A stretch of 64,000 nt of DNA from positions 1,612,001-1,676,000 of the forward strand of contig JAACJK010000219.1 of assembly GCA_013368325.1 (NCBI GenBank), given 5' to 3'. The stretch comes from Ephemerocybe angulata. Its lineage: Eukaryota; Basidiomycota; Agaricomycetes; Agaricales; Psathyrellaceae. The notes under the pieces were generated by a model. The model was not told the origin of the DNA. It worked only from the letters and a program-made list of their open reading frames with translations, and ran no database searches. The translations under genes were made by a program, and so were the position numbers. Shown in pieces: positions 11,217 through 22,865 of this stretch (its first letter is position 1; every line of letters begins with the position of its first letter).

Positions 11217-14200
11217 ATGAAGGCCATATCCTGGCTGGCGAGTGCTGCGACGGTTTTAACAGTCGGATCTTCTCTTGCACTTGCAACACCGTCTCAGAAG
11301 TATTCTTGGAAGAATGTGAAGATTGGAGGCGGCGGAGGTTTCGTGCCTGGAATCGTATTCAACACGAAAGAGAAAGTAAGCAAAGGCTCCCCAACGTAAT
11401 GACATTCCCATTTTGCTCATCATTATCTGCCATAGGGACTGGCCTATGCACGCACCGATATCGGTGGTGCATACAGATTAAACCCAGATGACTCTTGGAC
11501 TCCTTTACTTGACTTCGCCGACGGCGAACGGTGGAACTACTGGGGTGTAGATGCTCTTGCCACAGACCCCGTTGACCCTAACCGTCTCTATCTGGTACGC
11601 TCTCATGGGTCCTACCTCCCTCCTTCGTATCCTCACTCTCATAAAGGCAACGGGAATGTACACGAACTCCTGGGATCCCAACAACGGTCAGATACTAATT
11701 TCAGCAGACCGAGGCGCTTCTTTCAATGTTTCGAAGCTGCCATTCAAGGTTGGAGGGAACATGCCTGGACGTGGGATGTAAGTCTCTCACCGCGTTATCC
11801 ACCATGTATGGGCTTACCGATTTTTTATTGAAGTGGAGAGGTCAGGAAATGCTGATCCACAAATTTATTTGTTGATACTAACGACCCATAGCGCCTCGCC
11901 GTCGACCCTAACAGCAACAACATCCTTTACTTCGGTGCCCGCAGCGGAAACGGGCTTTGGAAATCGACAGACTATGGGAAATCGTGGGCACAAGTCGGAA
12001 ACTTCCCTAGCGCAGGTACGGGCTTCTCGCCAACTTATGAAACTGTGTGCTGATCGAGGGGGAAGGCACCTTTATCCCAGTTCCGGGCGACTCGAACGAC
12101 TACAATACCGACAAGGTTGGCATCGCGTGGGTAACTTTCGACTCCACGTCGGGCTCTTCTGGTGTTGCAACTCCCAGAATATTTGTCGGTGTTGCTAACA
12201 AGGGCACCGACAACGTATTCGTTACCACTGATGCTGGAAAAACCTGTGAGTCGTGGACGTGGATGCTTGTTCCCTCAGGCTACTCACCACCCAATTGCAT
12301 ATTAGGGGGTGCTGTTGCCGGACAAACGACTACATTCCTTCCTCATAAGGGTGTCTTGTCTCCTTCTGAGAAGAGCCTGTATGTGTCGTATTCAGACGGT
12401 GCAGGGCCTGTAAGTACACCGGTCTGCTCAGACGGTTGGCCACTAACACTCAATAAAACCATCAGTATGACGGAACATCTGGCGCAGTCCTCAAGTACAA
12501 CATTGGAACGGGAGCTTGTACGTATCTTCTGGGTCCCTTAAAAACATTAGACTGACCCTCCGTCGACCGGTAGGGACCGACATTACCCCTGCTTCTGGCA
12601 GTGATCTATACTTTGGCTTTGGCGGCGTCGCCGTTGATTTGCAGCGGCCCGGTACCATCATGGTCGCAGCTCTTAACTCGTGGTGGCCCGACGGCCAGAT
12701 ATTCCGCTCTACCGATAGCGGCGCGACATGGTCGCCCTTCTGGAGCTGGGGCAATTATCCTGAAATGAACAAGCACTACTCCTACTCCGACAGTAAGGCG
12801 CCATGGCTGGGGCCTAATCATATTGAGACCAACGCCGGGACTCTTCAGATTGGGTGGATGATGGAATGTGAGCTCTCATACTCAACCATTCTGAGAGGTG
12901 TGCGCTGACGCGCACTTAGCTCTGGAGATCGACCCCTTCGACTCAAACCACTGGCTCTACGGTACAGGCGCAACTATCTACGGTGGAAGGGATCTTCTCC
13001 AGGTATGCGGCCTTGGTGGTGTTGTAGCAACCTTTCTGACACAAGTTCCACGCAGTGGGATACGAAACACAACGTGTCTCTGTCATCTTTGGCTGATGGG
13101 ATTGAGGAGACTGCCATCCTAGGCCTCATCTCCCCTCCCTCTGGTCCTCCCCTCGTCTCAGCCGTGGGAGATATCGGTGGTACGCGTTAGCGAAGTACGC
13201 GGCCTATGAACCATACTGATGAAAGGTCGTAGGCTTTGTTCACCAGTCACTCGATGTCGCTCCAAGCAATAGTCACCAAAACCCTAACTGGGCGTCTGCT
13301 TCAGACATCGACTACGCTGGAAACAAGCCGAGCTACGTCGTTCGAGTGGGGACGGGCGATAGGTATGTGAGTGTCCTCAGCGAAGGGTCTCAAACTCATA
13401 GATCGGCCTTTCAGTTCTTCGGGAAAGCAAGTTGCCTACTCTAACGACTATGGGGTCTCATGGTCGGAGCACCCTGGCGCAGCCGATTCTGGTACGCTCG
13501 CGGTATTTTATCGCAAGGTGATTTCTCTAAAATCGCGTGCATCAAGGCGGGAAGGTGGCAGTTTCGGCAGATGGAGACTCTATATTGTGGAAGACAGGAA
13601 GCAATGGTGTTCAAGTATCGCAGAACACGGGCTCGTTCAGCGCAGTCTCCTCCTTACCATCCACCACCTCGGCCATTGCGGCTGACAAGAAGACTAACGG
13701 TGTCTTCTATGCTGTCTCAGGATCTGACTTCTACCTTTCTACTGACGGAGGCAAAACCTTCACTAAGAAAGGGGCGTTGGGAGCATCGACGGCGCCGTTC
13801 GATATTGCCGCTCACCCCAGCGTGACGGGAGACGTGTGGGTGTCAACTGATAAGGGCCTTTTCCACTCCACCGACAGCGGGGCCACTTTCAATGGCATCT
13901 CGGGTATTACTCAAGCATGGGGCGTCGCATTGGGCGCCTCAGCGGCCTCTAACGGATATCCTGCGATCTACGTGGCAGCGAACTTCGGCGGGGTTGGGTA
14001 CTACAAGTCAGACGACCAGGGCGCTAATTGGGCTCAGATTAACGATGCTAGCCATGGTTTCGGTTCTGCCGGCGCCAATGTGTTGGCTGCAGATTCCCGA
14101 GTCTACGGAAGGTGAGCGGGAACCTTTCCCCATGCTTCTTAGATGACCTACTTGGTTAGGGTTTACATTGGAACAAATGGACGAGGGATCTTCTATGGGG

Positions 14201-14591
14201 AGGTTGATGGACCTTCTTCTCCAACACCGACGAGCACGACAACGTCCGTGACATCAACCCAGACTACTACCACGAGTGGAACTGTGACACAAAGCACGAC
14301 TTCGACGTCCACGACCACCGCAACGACTGCGGTCCCCACTCCGAGTGCCACCACGACTCCAGCAGGCCCATGGGGTCAATGCGGAGGTAAGCGTTAAGCC
14401 ATTTTCCTACCTTCGAAAGACCTCAAGCAACGTTTCCTTTAGGTTTGGGATGGACCGGACCGACGACCTGCACAACCGGATTTCAATGCAAAGAAGGAAA
14501 TCCCTGTATGTCCATTCGCTCGATTACACCTTACCTTTCGTTCCGAACACTCATATTCGCAATAGGGTATTCGCAATGTGTTCAGGCTTGA
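11217..14591 (+). CDS. GH74 xyloglucanase with C-terminal CBM1
   Basis: Seventeen exons join in frame: 11217-11375, 11436-11594, 11647-11777, 11834-11840, 11892-12015, 12066-12245, 12306-12409, 12466-12517, 12574-12867, 12920-13002, 13056-13179, 13233-13362, 13415-13491, 13547-14111, 14160-14386, 14443-14505 and 14566-14591, giving 834 residues. A signal peptide (1-23) is followed by two seven-bladed propeller halves typical of GH74. Motifs include YARTDIGGAYR (about 57-67), GNMPGRGIGERLAVDPN, FLPHKGVLSP, SYSDGAGPYDG and GDIGGFVHQS (about 468-477). The Asp residues in the two DIGG motifs are where I expect the catalytic pair, by recall of the family. A Ser/Thr-rich linker leads to a CBM1 (about 798-834; WGQCGGLGWTGPTTC ... 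YSQCVQA) with four Cys. The enzyme is secreted and cleaves the xyloglucan backbone of plant cell walls. Exon 4 is only 7 nt. Confidence 0.95.
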
Positions 14592-15224
14592 TAGGACCCT
14601 AGTGTTGGAAGGATGAAGATTGGTCTCGCGAATGTAGCCTCATGCATTGAACCTCGTTGATTAGAGACCGAGATATAAAACCCCGAACATAGCTGTATTC
14701 ACGTTAAATGAGGTATTTCCTTTCTCAAGGCATATGTCATGAGCGTCTCCACATCACCCAATCACCCCCTGCGCGGCTGAGCACGATGTGACCTCCTCTA
14801 TAAGTTTACCTTTGTTGTGAAGAGTCGAGATCCCTTATCGGAATCTCTTCGAAGGTCCCGAGTCAGGCCATGTTAAGTACTACGAACCCAAGAAGATAGG
14901 ATCGATCCAGGGCAAGAAGGATCAGCGTGGTGCGCTCACAATCGACGCTTACATCAAAGGCATACCGGTAAGGACTGGTGCCACAGGCCTCATGATCAAC
15001 CTCAAGTATCCAGTTGGGCTTTTCGAGGCAGCAGCATATTGCAACCAGCCAGGATTAAACGATCAGCAGCAGGTCAAATGGAGGGTATGCGTCAATGAGG
15101 GTCATCTCGACATTATCCAAGAGGATGAGTCTAGGTTAGAATTAGATCATAAAGATAGTTGTAAGGGTCCCCGAAATATGGTATCATAGGATCGTACACA
15201 CACAGTCCTTCAAAGATTTTCAAT
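14592..15224. other. Intergenic region between GH74 and RER1
   Basis: This convergent interval of 633 bases carries the 3' ends of both genes and one open stretch listed separately (14816-15189). Confidence 0.5.
14816..15189 (+). pseudogene. Orphan coding-like fragment
   Basis: A frame stays open for about 374 bases and ends in TAG at 15187-15189. It reads with fungal-like codon choice (many C/G third positions) and contains NLFEGPESGHVKYYEPKK and, later, TGLMINLKYPVGLFEAAAY. There is no good start codon at its left edge and no recognised domain. It could be the relic of a gene or an unannotated last exon. Nothing next to it supplies a convincing upstream exon. Confidence 0.25.
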
Positions 15225-16105
15225 CTATCGAGCGTTGTTGCCATAACGAGTCTTGCGGCCTATGTCGAAAGGCACGTATTTGTATTTTATCATGTGCCTG
15301 CGAATGCGTTAATTAAAAGCGGAGGCAGAAAGGAGTGATGCGGGTACTCACTGAATCTGTTTCCGCATAGTGAGGGCGAAGAGCACGAAGAAGTAGACGA
15401 CGAGGATTGGCCAGTAAACGGGGACGTCGAACACTTCGGAAAAGGTACAGAAGAGGGCGATGACGACCGCTCTGGTCGATGATAGCCTTTCCAACGACAA
15501 TTTAGCCCCATATTATATGGTCATCCAAGATGCAGTTGAACGCACCAAAACTGCCACTCAGGGAGCCGTCGAACGAAGGGCCTGAATTCATCGTCGCGCT
15601 GTGACGGGAGTGGGCTGACAACGTCTCCTCCCTCCTCAATTTCGTCCGCCAGCAAGTCTTCTTCAAGAGAGGGGTCGAATTTGGGCTGCAAGAATGCGAG
15701 GAGCAAGTTGAGGAGGTAAATGGCCAAAGCATCTACAGTTGTATGAGTTGAGAGTTCGTGTGCAATAGCTTCGGGACTCACAGCACACTATTCAAGCAGA
15801 TGCCCATTTACACGTTTAGCACAGTTCCGCAGTTTCCAGTGAAGGCCACTAACCAATATACCACTGAGAAATCGTCAATTACTTCAGGACTGGTTGAAGC
15901 CAATTAATGAACTCACCCCTTGCGCGAAAACAATTCGCAGGAAGAAGACAACCACCAATCCTGCCAATGCCGCCCAACGTTGTGCGACGTGAGGTGTCCA
16001 TCGGTCCAGAGTCTGCTGGTACATCCGTTGGAGCTTCGACCACTGGGCAGATATATTTTGGATGGGAGCTGGCTCAAGGCCACTAGAACCCGTGTCGGAC
16101 ATCAT
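15225..16105 (-). CDS. RER1: RER1, retrieval receptor of early Golgi
   Basis: Six exons join in frame: 16105-15917, 15863-15854 (10 nt), 15787-15782 (6 nt), 15732-15546, 15486-15352 and 15297-15225, giving 199 residues, the usual length. The product returns ER membrane proteins from the Golgi by sorting into COPI vesicles. Family landmarks are [78 protein letters not shown] and [15 protein letters not shown]. Four membrane segments are visible. The motif WYIVCYAL is rebuilt only when the 10-nt and 6-nt exons are both included, which is strong support for them. Two ATGs lie in tandem at the start; the outer one is used here. Confidence 0.93.
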
Positions 16106-16289
16106 GACTGTCGTGAAAAAAGAAACTGGAGGAAATGGAACACGAGAGTCGAGCGCACTGTGCTGCCCAGCCGAGAGTCGTTGACGTGGATCTGTCTGTG
16201 GCTGTGCTTTGGAGAGTTTAAGCGGAGATTTAAATTCTGATTAACGCCAATCCATTAAGCGCTTGGCTTCTGGAATCTGGATTGCAACC

Positions 16290-17307
16290 ATGTCCTCGCT
16301 CAGCATCGCTGCCAACTTCATCCTGGACCAGCTCACGGGTTGTTTAGCTAGGCCCTTAATAGCTGGTATCCAAGGACCCCAAGGATCTGGGAAGTCTTTC
16401 CTGGCCTCCCACTTGGTCCAGCGTCTTGCCGCCTCTGACTCAAATCTCCGTATGGTTGTTCTGTCGATCGATGACCTATACCTCCCGCATTCGGGACTCC
16501 AGGCTGTCGCTAGAAGTCACCCTGAAAATCCGCTTCTAAGAGGACGTGGCCAACCGGGAACTCACGATGTTCAACTTGGGTTAGACCTGCTAACCGCTCT
16601 CCGTGAAGGTCGCACCAAAGTCAGACTCCCATCGTTTGACAAAAGCCTGTTCGACGGAGAAGGAGATCGCCTCCCTATGGATGACAGAAGAGTAGTTGTA
16701 GTTGAACCTCCAGCAGTTGACGTCGTTGTTCTTGAAGGATGGTTTATTGGGTTCCAACCAATCTCTCCTGAATTGCTGGATGAGAAATGGGAGCATGTCT
16801 GGAAACGAGAGGAAGCGCGTCTTGGGATACCTGAGGGGTTTTGTACAAAGTCAAACGTTGCCGAATTGAACCAGAATCTGCGGGAATATCAGGCGGTCTG
16901 GGATCGGCTAGACATCTTTATCCAGGCAAGTGTACAACTATTACTCGGTTCTCACCTCCACTCGAATGCCTTTCTCACTTTTACTTAGCTTAGTCCATTT
17001 GAACCGGAAGATGATGAAGACTCTCCTTACTCAATTATATACCAATGGAGACTCGAACAGGAGCATGCCATGAAGGCTCTTAACGGCAACAGGGGTATGG
17101 CGGATGAAGCTGTGAGACAGTAAGAAAGATGTGTACTCGTTCCTCATTGCACTGGCACTGATATGCCTTAGGTTTGTGAATCGCTATATTCCCGGCTATG
17201 TTTTCTTCTCGGGTGGACTCCTCGAGAAGGACTCCAAGTGGGCAGGGAAGCGATTGATCTTGACTTTGGATCAGTCAAGGCAGGTGGTGAAAACAGTTCT
17301 GCAATAG
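16290..17307 (+). CDS. Glycerate kinase-like P-loop kinase (Tda10/GLYK type)
   Basis: Three exons (16290-16925, 16989-17119, 17172-17307) give 300 residues. The first in-frame ATG at 16290 is used; the upstream in-frame TTG is not a start. A Walker A motif, GIQGPQGSGKSFLASHL, lies near residue 30, followed by LSIDDLYLPHSG, RGRGQPGTHD and LEGWFIGFQP, which match the fungal/plant D-glycerate 3-kinase and yeast Tda10 family. The plant enzyme makes 3-phosphoglycerate in photorespiration. The fungal substrate is less certain, so the name is kept general. The C-terminus has SIIYQWRLEQEHAMK and PGYVFFSGG. Intron 1 uses a GC donor: with a normal GT donor nearby, the frame hits a stop at once. Confidence 0.9.
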
Positions 17308-20300
17308 GAGGTACTCGCAACTTACATATCTATCGTTGGGGTGATCGAGAAATCATTCTTTTGACTTCAATCTTTCTGCATTCGTACTTCCGATATCTGG
17401 TCATCTGGTTGCCCTATTGGACGTCGATTGGGATACGTTCCTCAACGGCGCCATGAACGAATGGAGACGGACGCCATCTTGGGCGCTGACGGCGTGCCCC
17501 AGAACACGAAAGTCAGTCCCCACCCCGCCTTCTGTGACATCCCTCTGATTTAAATCAGCTACTCTGTCCAGAGTCACTTCTTTGAAGATTGCATGGTACA
17601 GGCCAGATGTCGGATTTCTGAACATTTGTACCTTCCAAGAAGGCACAAGTTCCCGAGTACCAGCCTGCTGCAATCATTGGCAATTCAGATGGAGCCCGGG
17701 AACGACACCGTCGGGCTACCACCATTTTCCCGTATAGTCTCACCATGCGGTGTGCATTGCGGTCTATCACAGGTTATTCCCTGAAATCGCGGGAAACGGC
17801 CTTGTGACCATTCTTCCTCGTCATTCTACGAGGGTTAGAATCAAGGATAGTCAGGCATTCTCGTCGATAAAGGGGGGACTTACAAATGGACGACTGCGAG
17901 AACGCTGCCTCACGGATCTTATGGGTGGGGAAAATACGGGCACTGTAGGTTTTTTGACAGGGGGCGACATCGCTGTCGGTATCTCTCCGTCATATGGCAG
18001 CCCAGAACAACCCTCTGACGATACCAGGATGCACTCAGTACGATCATCACCGGGTGGCTACCCTTTCGCTGCGCATCGGAGATTGAAGAAATGTGGTTCC
18101 GAAGGTGCGCTAGGCCCGAGGCTGTGCGACGGCATGTCGGTGGCTCAATCGGAATGAAAAGTGACGGAAATTTTCGAGGGGTGGTTGATAATGCGATGAC
18201 TAGCTCTGCGTCACTGATTCACGGTCGCGGAATGTCTTTGAGCGAGTGGTAAAGACGATTTTTGGACAAGGGAAGCGCATTGGTTTACAGTACCGCATTT
18301 AGGCGCCCAACCTGCATTGGGTGACCGAGTCATAATGGGCGGCTTTTCCATGTTTATCCCGGCTTCCAAGGACCGAAATGGCAGCGGCGACTAGGAAGGG
18401 AAGTCCGGCTGATTCGCAGAATCCGCAACGAGCTGTTCGGGCGCTTTGAGACTTGAGATGGAAAGATATCCAGAAGCCTTCGTTTCAGACTCACTTGTGC
18501 TTTGATTTCTATTGAGTTGCACATGTATCTATGAAACCTATCGTCCAGGAGATGAGGTGAAGGCGAAACGGTCGAGTCAACTACTGACTCGTCGACCCAC
18601 GCGCGGACACAACAAGGAAAGCTTCATCGAGACAATGGATACCTTCTCGTATTAACACCTTATCTGAAGGCGCCCACAATAGCGGGGAATATATGGCGGT
18701 CACGGTTATACCAAGTATATTCTCTTTGAAGGTCCCATTCCAGGAGAACATGTGGACACAGAAGGAATGATTCTCTCTATAGGGACGTGTCAAGACAAAG
18801 GTCAGCCCTGGGGCGCCCATAAAGCAACTGCTTCCGCGCGTCAAGAGCCCATCTTTCTTAACAGCTTTTTTCTCAATGGAGTGCAGGACGTTGAAGATTC
18901 CCTACAACCTGCATCACGAGCTAGAAGGGTAGCGCAGTACGTTCGTACCTTACTAGGCTTGGTAACTCCCATGTCGGCTTGCGCAAGCCTCTGCGCAGTC
19001 CAGCAGGAGCGGCGATGCCGACCCTGCTATTCGACGCGTGGATGGAAGACAAGTATAGCCTCTCTGACTTGTAGCTTGTAGGATGACAATAATCTGATCA
19101 CCGAGGTCGACGGTCGGTGCATTTGGCCAGTGGGCCAGTGGCTGCGAATATTGGGGAGGGGGGTTCGAAAAACGTTCTCGGAGCTTAAATCCATACCTTA
19201 AGCGCCCAGCGAGGGAGGTACTACATAGGGGCGAGCCAATGACGTGTTTGTGCCTTCAGTGATGGCGCGTGCCAGTGTGCGGCTGTGGGCCCCATCCTCC
19301 TCGTTTAAGGGCCTACTTTAAGAAAGGCAGTGCCCCCATGTGAGAATCATGGGGTCGAATTACCTTCTTTCTTATCTTCCGTGAAATACTGTGGAGACCC
19401 GAGTCGCCATCGTGGTGATTCTCAATCAGCAGTGCTGCAGCTGATAGCACTACTTGCTAGTACTTGCTTCACACAGTAGGCGAATTGGTCTACATACCTG
19501 TGGCAAAAAATACAAAATGATCACTAAACGACCATATGTGGGCTCCATGGGAACGGATATTCTCGCCCTGTACACAATTGTATAAACCCATGTACAAGAG
19601 AGGTTGAGTAAGGAAAGCATACGGACCTACAAGCAAATAGGCCAATAACATCGACGGAGAAGTAGAAGTAGATTCGACCCCACACACAGCCTCGAAAGTG
19701 ATCGGCAATGTAGCTAACTTTCCTTACCAGAAGGATTGTCAATAGAACCCAAAGCCCACACCTGCCTAGACAACTGGCAATCGGCTGGTGGTGGAGTATC
19801 GGTGTATTTCAAAAGGGCACTGGGCCTACAGACGCCGTGGAGACTCGACGAGTAATGCAGCACCGAGCCATCTCGGTGAATGCATCGTGTACCTCCTGTA
19901 TGAATCCACTCATTTCGATCATAGAAGTCATTTCTTCGAGTCTTGACTTCCCAGTGGCTCCCATGTCCACTGTGCAGAATGCAGTGCCCTGAGAGGCGTA
20001 GATCCTACCGTCCTGACTCAAGCGTCGAGTCGCTCCGCCAATAATTTGTCCGTATGTTTGACTCGAACGGCACTGTAGCGACTCATAGACGTTCCTGAGC
20101 CGAATATCTTTGCGAAGAGTACGTTGAAGTCAAAGCCAGTGTGGCGCCTCCGGCATATGGTCCTGGGCGCCTAACCACTCGTCACTCGGGAACCGCCTTG
20201 CGATCGGGCGCCAATCTGCAAGTGCCTTCTGTAAATCCCGGCGCTTTCCTGTCATCGGCTCGGAATCAATGATCGCACGAGTCGTGCCCGTGCAAACTGC

Positions 20301-22865
20301 TTCTCGGAATGGGTAAAACAGACTTTTTCGCCGATGATGGGAAGGAAAACCGCTAGGCGCCCATGTATAAGAACGGGGCGCTGAGCGGTAACCTATGTGG
20401 ACTGCTAATCATCTGCCAGCCTTATTCGTTATAGAAGGTATCCCGAATAGTAGTTTATGTATATGGGTAGATGGATGGACACACCATAGGCTGTGATAAG
20501 TAAGTATGTACCTTGAAACCGGATGAGCAGGGAAAGCGGATCCGGAGTTGCAGTTGTCAGCGGAGGCGGAGTGTTCGGAAGTACGGTCGTTGGTATGTTC
20601 GATTGAACATAACGCGTGGTGCGGCAGGTGCTTTGATACTGTCCTCGGTGAGCTTGAGCCGGACTGCGGTGTCGTATACCATGAAGGCATGCGAATACCA
20701 GTAGGAGGCATCGACAGCCCGTGCTTGCACTGCACTGCACGCGGAGTTCCCGAGCACAGCGCGATGTTCGGCCACCGGGCATGCAGCGGCGCTTTGCTGC
20801 ATTTCCGCAATAAACAATAATGAGAACCTCATTTCGACACGGATAACAATGCTCATTCTGATACTAGATGTCTTGTATGACTGAAGAGCGACGGTTGGAA
20901 CTAATGAACAATTTGGACATTGCCTTGTCGCCATTCGGCAACACAATGGATATCACCTCTCGGGCGACGATACAGCACCCGGTCGGGCATTGTGTCTAGC
21001 ATAGAGACTCACATTGACGCTTCCAGAGTCACGAGCCATTGTTTGGACTGTCGCGGTATCTTGGCGCTTGCATTGACGCATCAGGAGCGTAACATGGTAA
21101 CTTTGCACGTTTTCTGCGCACAAGGTTCTGTCAGAGAGCGCATTGTGCTTTGACTTTCCTCGCGACGCCGATCTACCGGCATTGAAGTGAAGTTTGCGCT
21201 TCGAGGTGAGCTTGAACATGGAGCCTACTTCGTATCATTATGATACCCATATGAGTTAGACACGCATCTAGGAAGAAGGCGTTATGGCGCCGCGCGCAGG
21301 ATATCGCGTGTTGGGGCCGCCCCGTAGAATTGCCACGCAAAGTTTTTTCGAAGCATAGGAAGAGATATGTTAGCGATAGGATTAGTGCTGATCATTCCGG
21401 ACCTGTTCCATTCCAAGTCTGGTGCGTATATAGCTCCTGGGGACCTGTCGCGGTCTTGATTTGGGATAGGTACCTCCCTCTGGCCTCGATTCCGGCTTGC
21501 ATTCCAGGTTAAAGTCTCGTGTTCGTGATCAGGACATGCGGCGATAGCGTGCGCGGCGGAGCGTATCCGCTCTGCACGCGGGAGACGAAACTTGATACGA
21601 CTTTGAGCAGGAAATGGCGACTCCTTGAGACGAGATCCGATGGCGAGACTTTCAGGACGCAGTACGGGTTCCTGTGGCGAACATTAAAGAGTGCATTCAT
21701 GGATAAGCAAAGGTTTCGTACCGAGTTTTCTTGCGTGAAAAAGAGGCCCACCAAAAACCCGAGAGCTCCAATCCAGACCTGGGACTCGTCTAAAGCCAGT
21801 AACTTCTCGTACATCATCTACATGGCTCCGAGCTATGTGGGGACCAAGAGATGATCCCCACCATGATCGGCCGAATCAGCCTGTAGATAGCATAAGTGTT
21901 ATCGCAGGCACCTCGGATAGAAAGGCGTTGTGGCCATAGTTTGCGCACCGCTACCGCCTGGCCATCCCGACGGCAACGTGGATTGAAACGTCGAGTGGAT
22001 CTGATACACGCCTCGGTATTCAGCCTACTCTACCGATGCGATGAAGCATTTAGGTCAGGGAGAATGGAACAGGGCACAATCCTAGTGGTTCCGAGGAGGG
22101 TACATCCGCTTGTCCCGTGAGGCATATGCAATAATAAGGAAATCGGGTGGACAGACGCTGGGGTAGAGCACTTGGCAGCAGTCTTCGGATCCTGTACCCG
22201 CAAAAGTGTTCTCAAACCCCAGAGCAGAACGTTTCTGGGTGAAGGGGAGGAAGGCGGAGGGACACATATTCAGGAGGAGGAAGAACGGGGGTACCGTTCG
22301 CTTCTATCATCATGGAACACTGTGATAGCCAGAGACTTGCACGTTCAGAGAATAGACCAAGAGAGATACGCCATAGGGCAGAAGCACAGGAGAAGCGTCC
22401 TTATAAAAAACGATCACAAGCAAGTTTCACCGAGTCACAGTGTCTTACCCCGAACCAGCGAACGTGAATGAGCGGCGGCGCTGCAGTCTATGGTCGAGGT
22501 GGATAGCACGTTCGGAGACTCCACCCAATATGTACCTGTGGGTCCAGAGCACGATAGGCATAGCAATGCGTATTTCGAAGATGGGGTCCGTGGAGCTTTG
22601 TGCCAGTGGGAGAAGGTGATCTGCATAGTAGTCGCTTGGCAGTGGTGTCGGCACAAGTTGAAGCAGAGAGCGGTGAGTCAGGTGTACCGACGACCGTGGG
22701 CATTCTGGGCTTTGTTCAAGCGCGCACTCGGTAACTAAGTTGGCGCTTGACACAAAGCCATTGTTGCTTCATACCCACAGATCGTGGTATATAAGGGCGC
22801 TCCCATTGCCCTTCGTCTCCACCAACAACTCCCTCCACACCAAGTCCCCCACCCCAGCTAAGAAC
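17308..22865. other. Gene-poor region, about 5.6 kb
   Basis: I read all frames here and found only short, overlapping open frames on both strands without domain motifs or plausible exon chains. The best of them (minus strand, 20557-20946) ends in a stretch that looks slightly protein-like (SYWYSHAFMVYDTAVRLKL) but has no recognised relative. There are scattered GGCGCC-containing motifs. A TATA box at its right edge belongs to the cyclin gene. It may hold long regulatory DNA, decayed mobile elements or noncoding RNA; none can be shown from the sequence alone. Confidence 0.5.
22788..22795 (+). promoter_or_regulatory. TATA box of the cyclin gene
   Basis: TATATAAG lies 71 bases before the ATG at 22866. 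Initiation about 30 bases downstream would leave a short leader ending at that ATG, which supports using it as the start codon. Confidence 0.6.

Noticed and set aside
10678..11491. Plus-strand frames upstream of and overlapping GH74 exon 1
   Set aside because: No domain, no splice partners, and the second overlaps the GH74 signal peptide exon in another frame.
20409..20946. Overlapping minus- and plus-strand frames of 90-133 residues
   Set aside because: Frames overlap on both strands, carry no motif and cannot be extended by plausible exons; kept only as part of the desert description.
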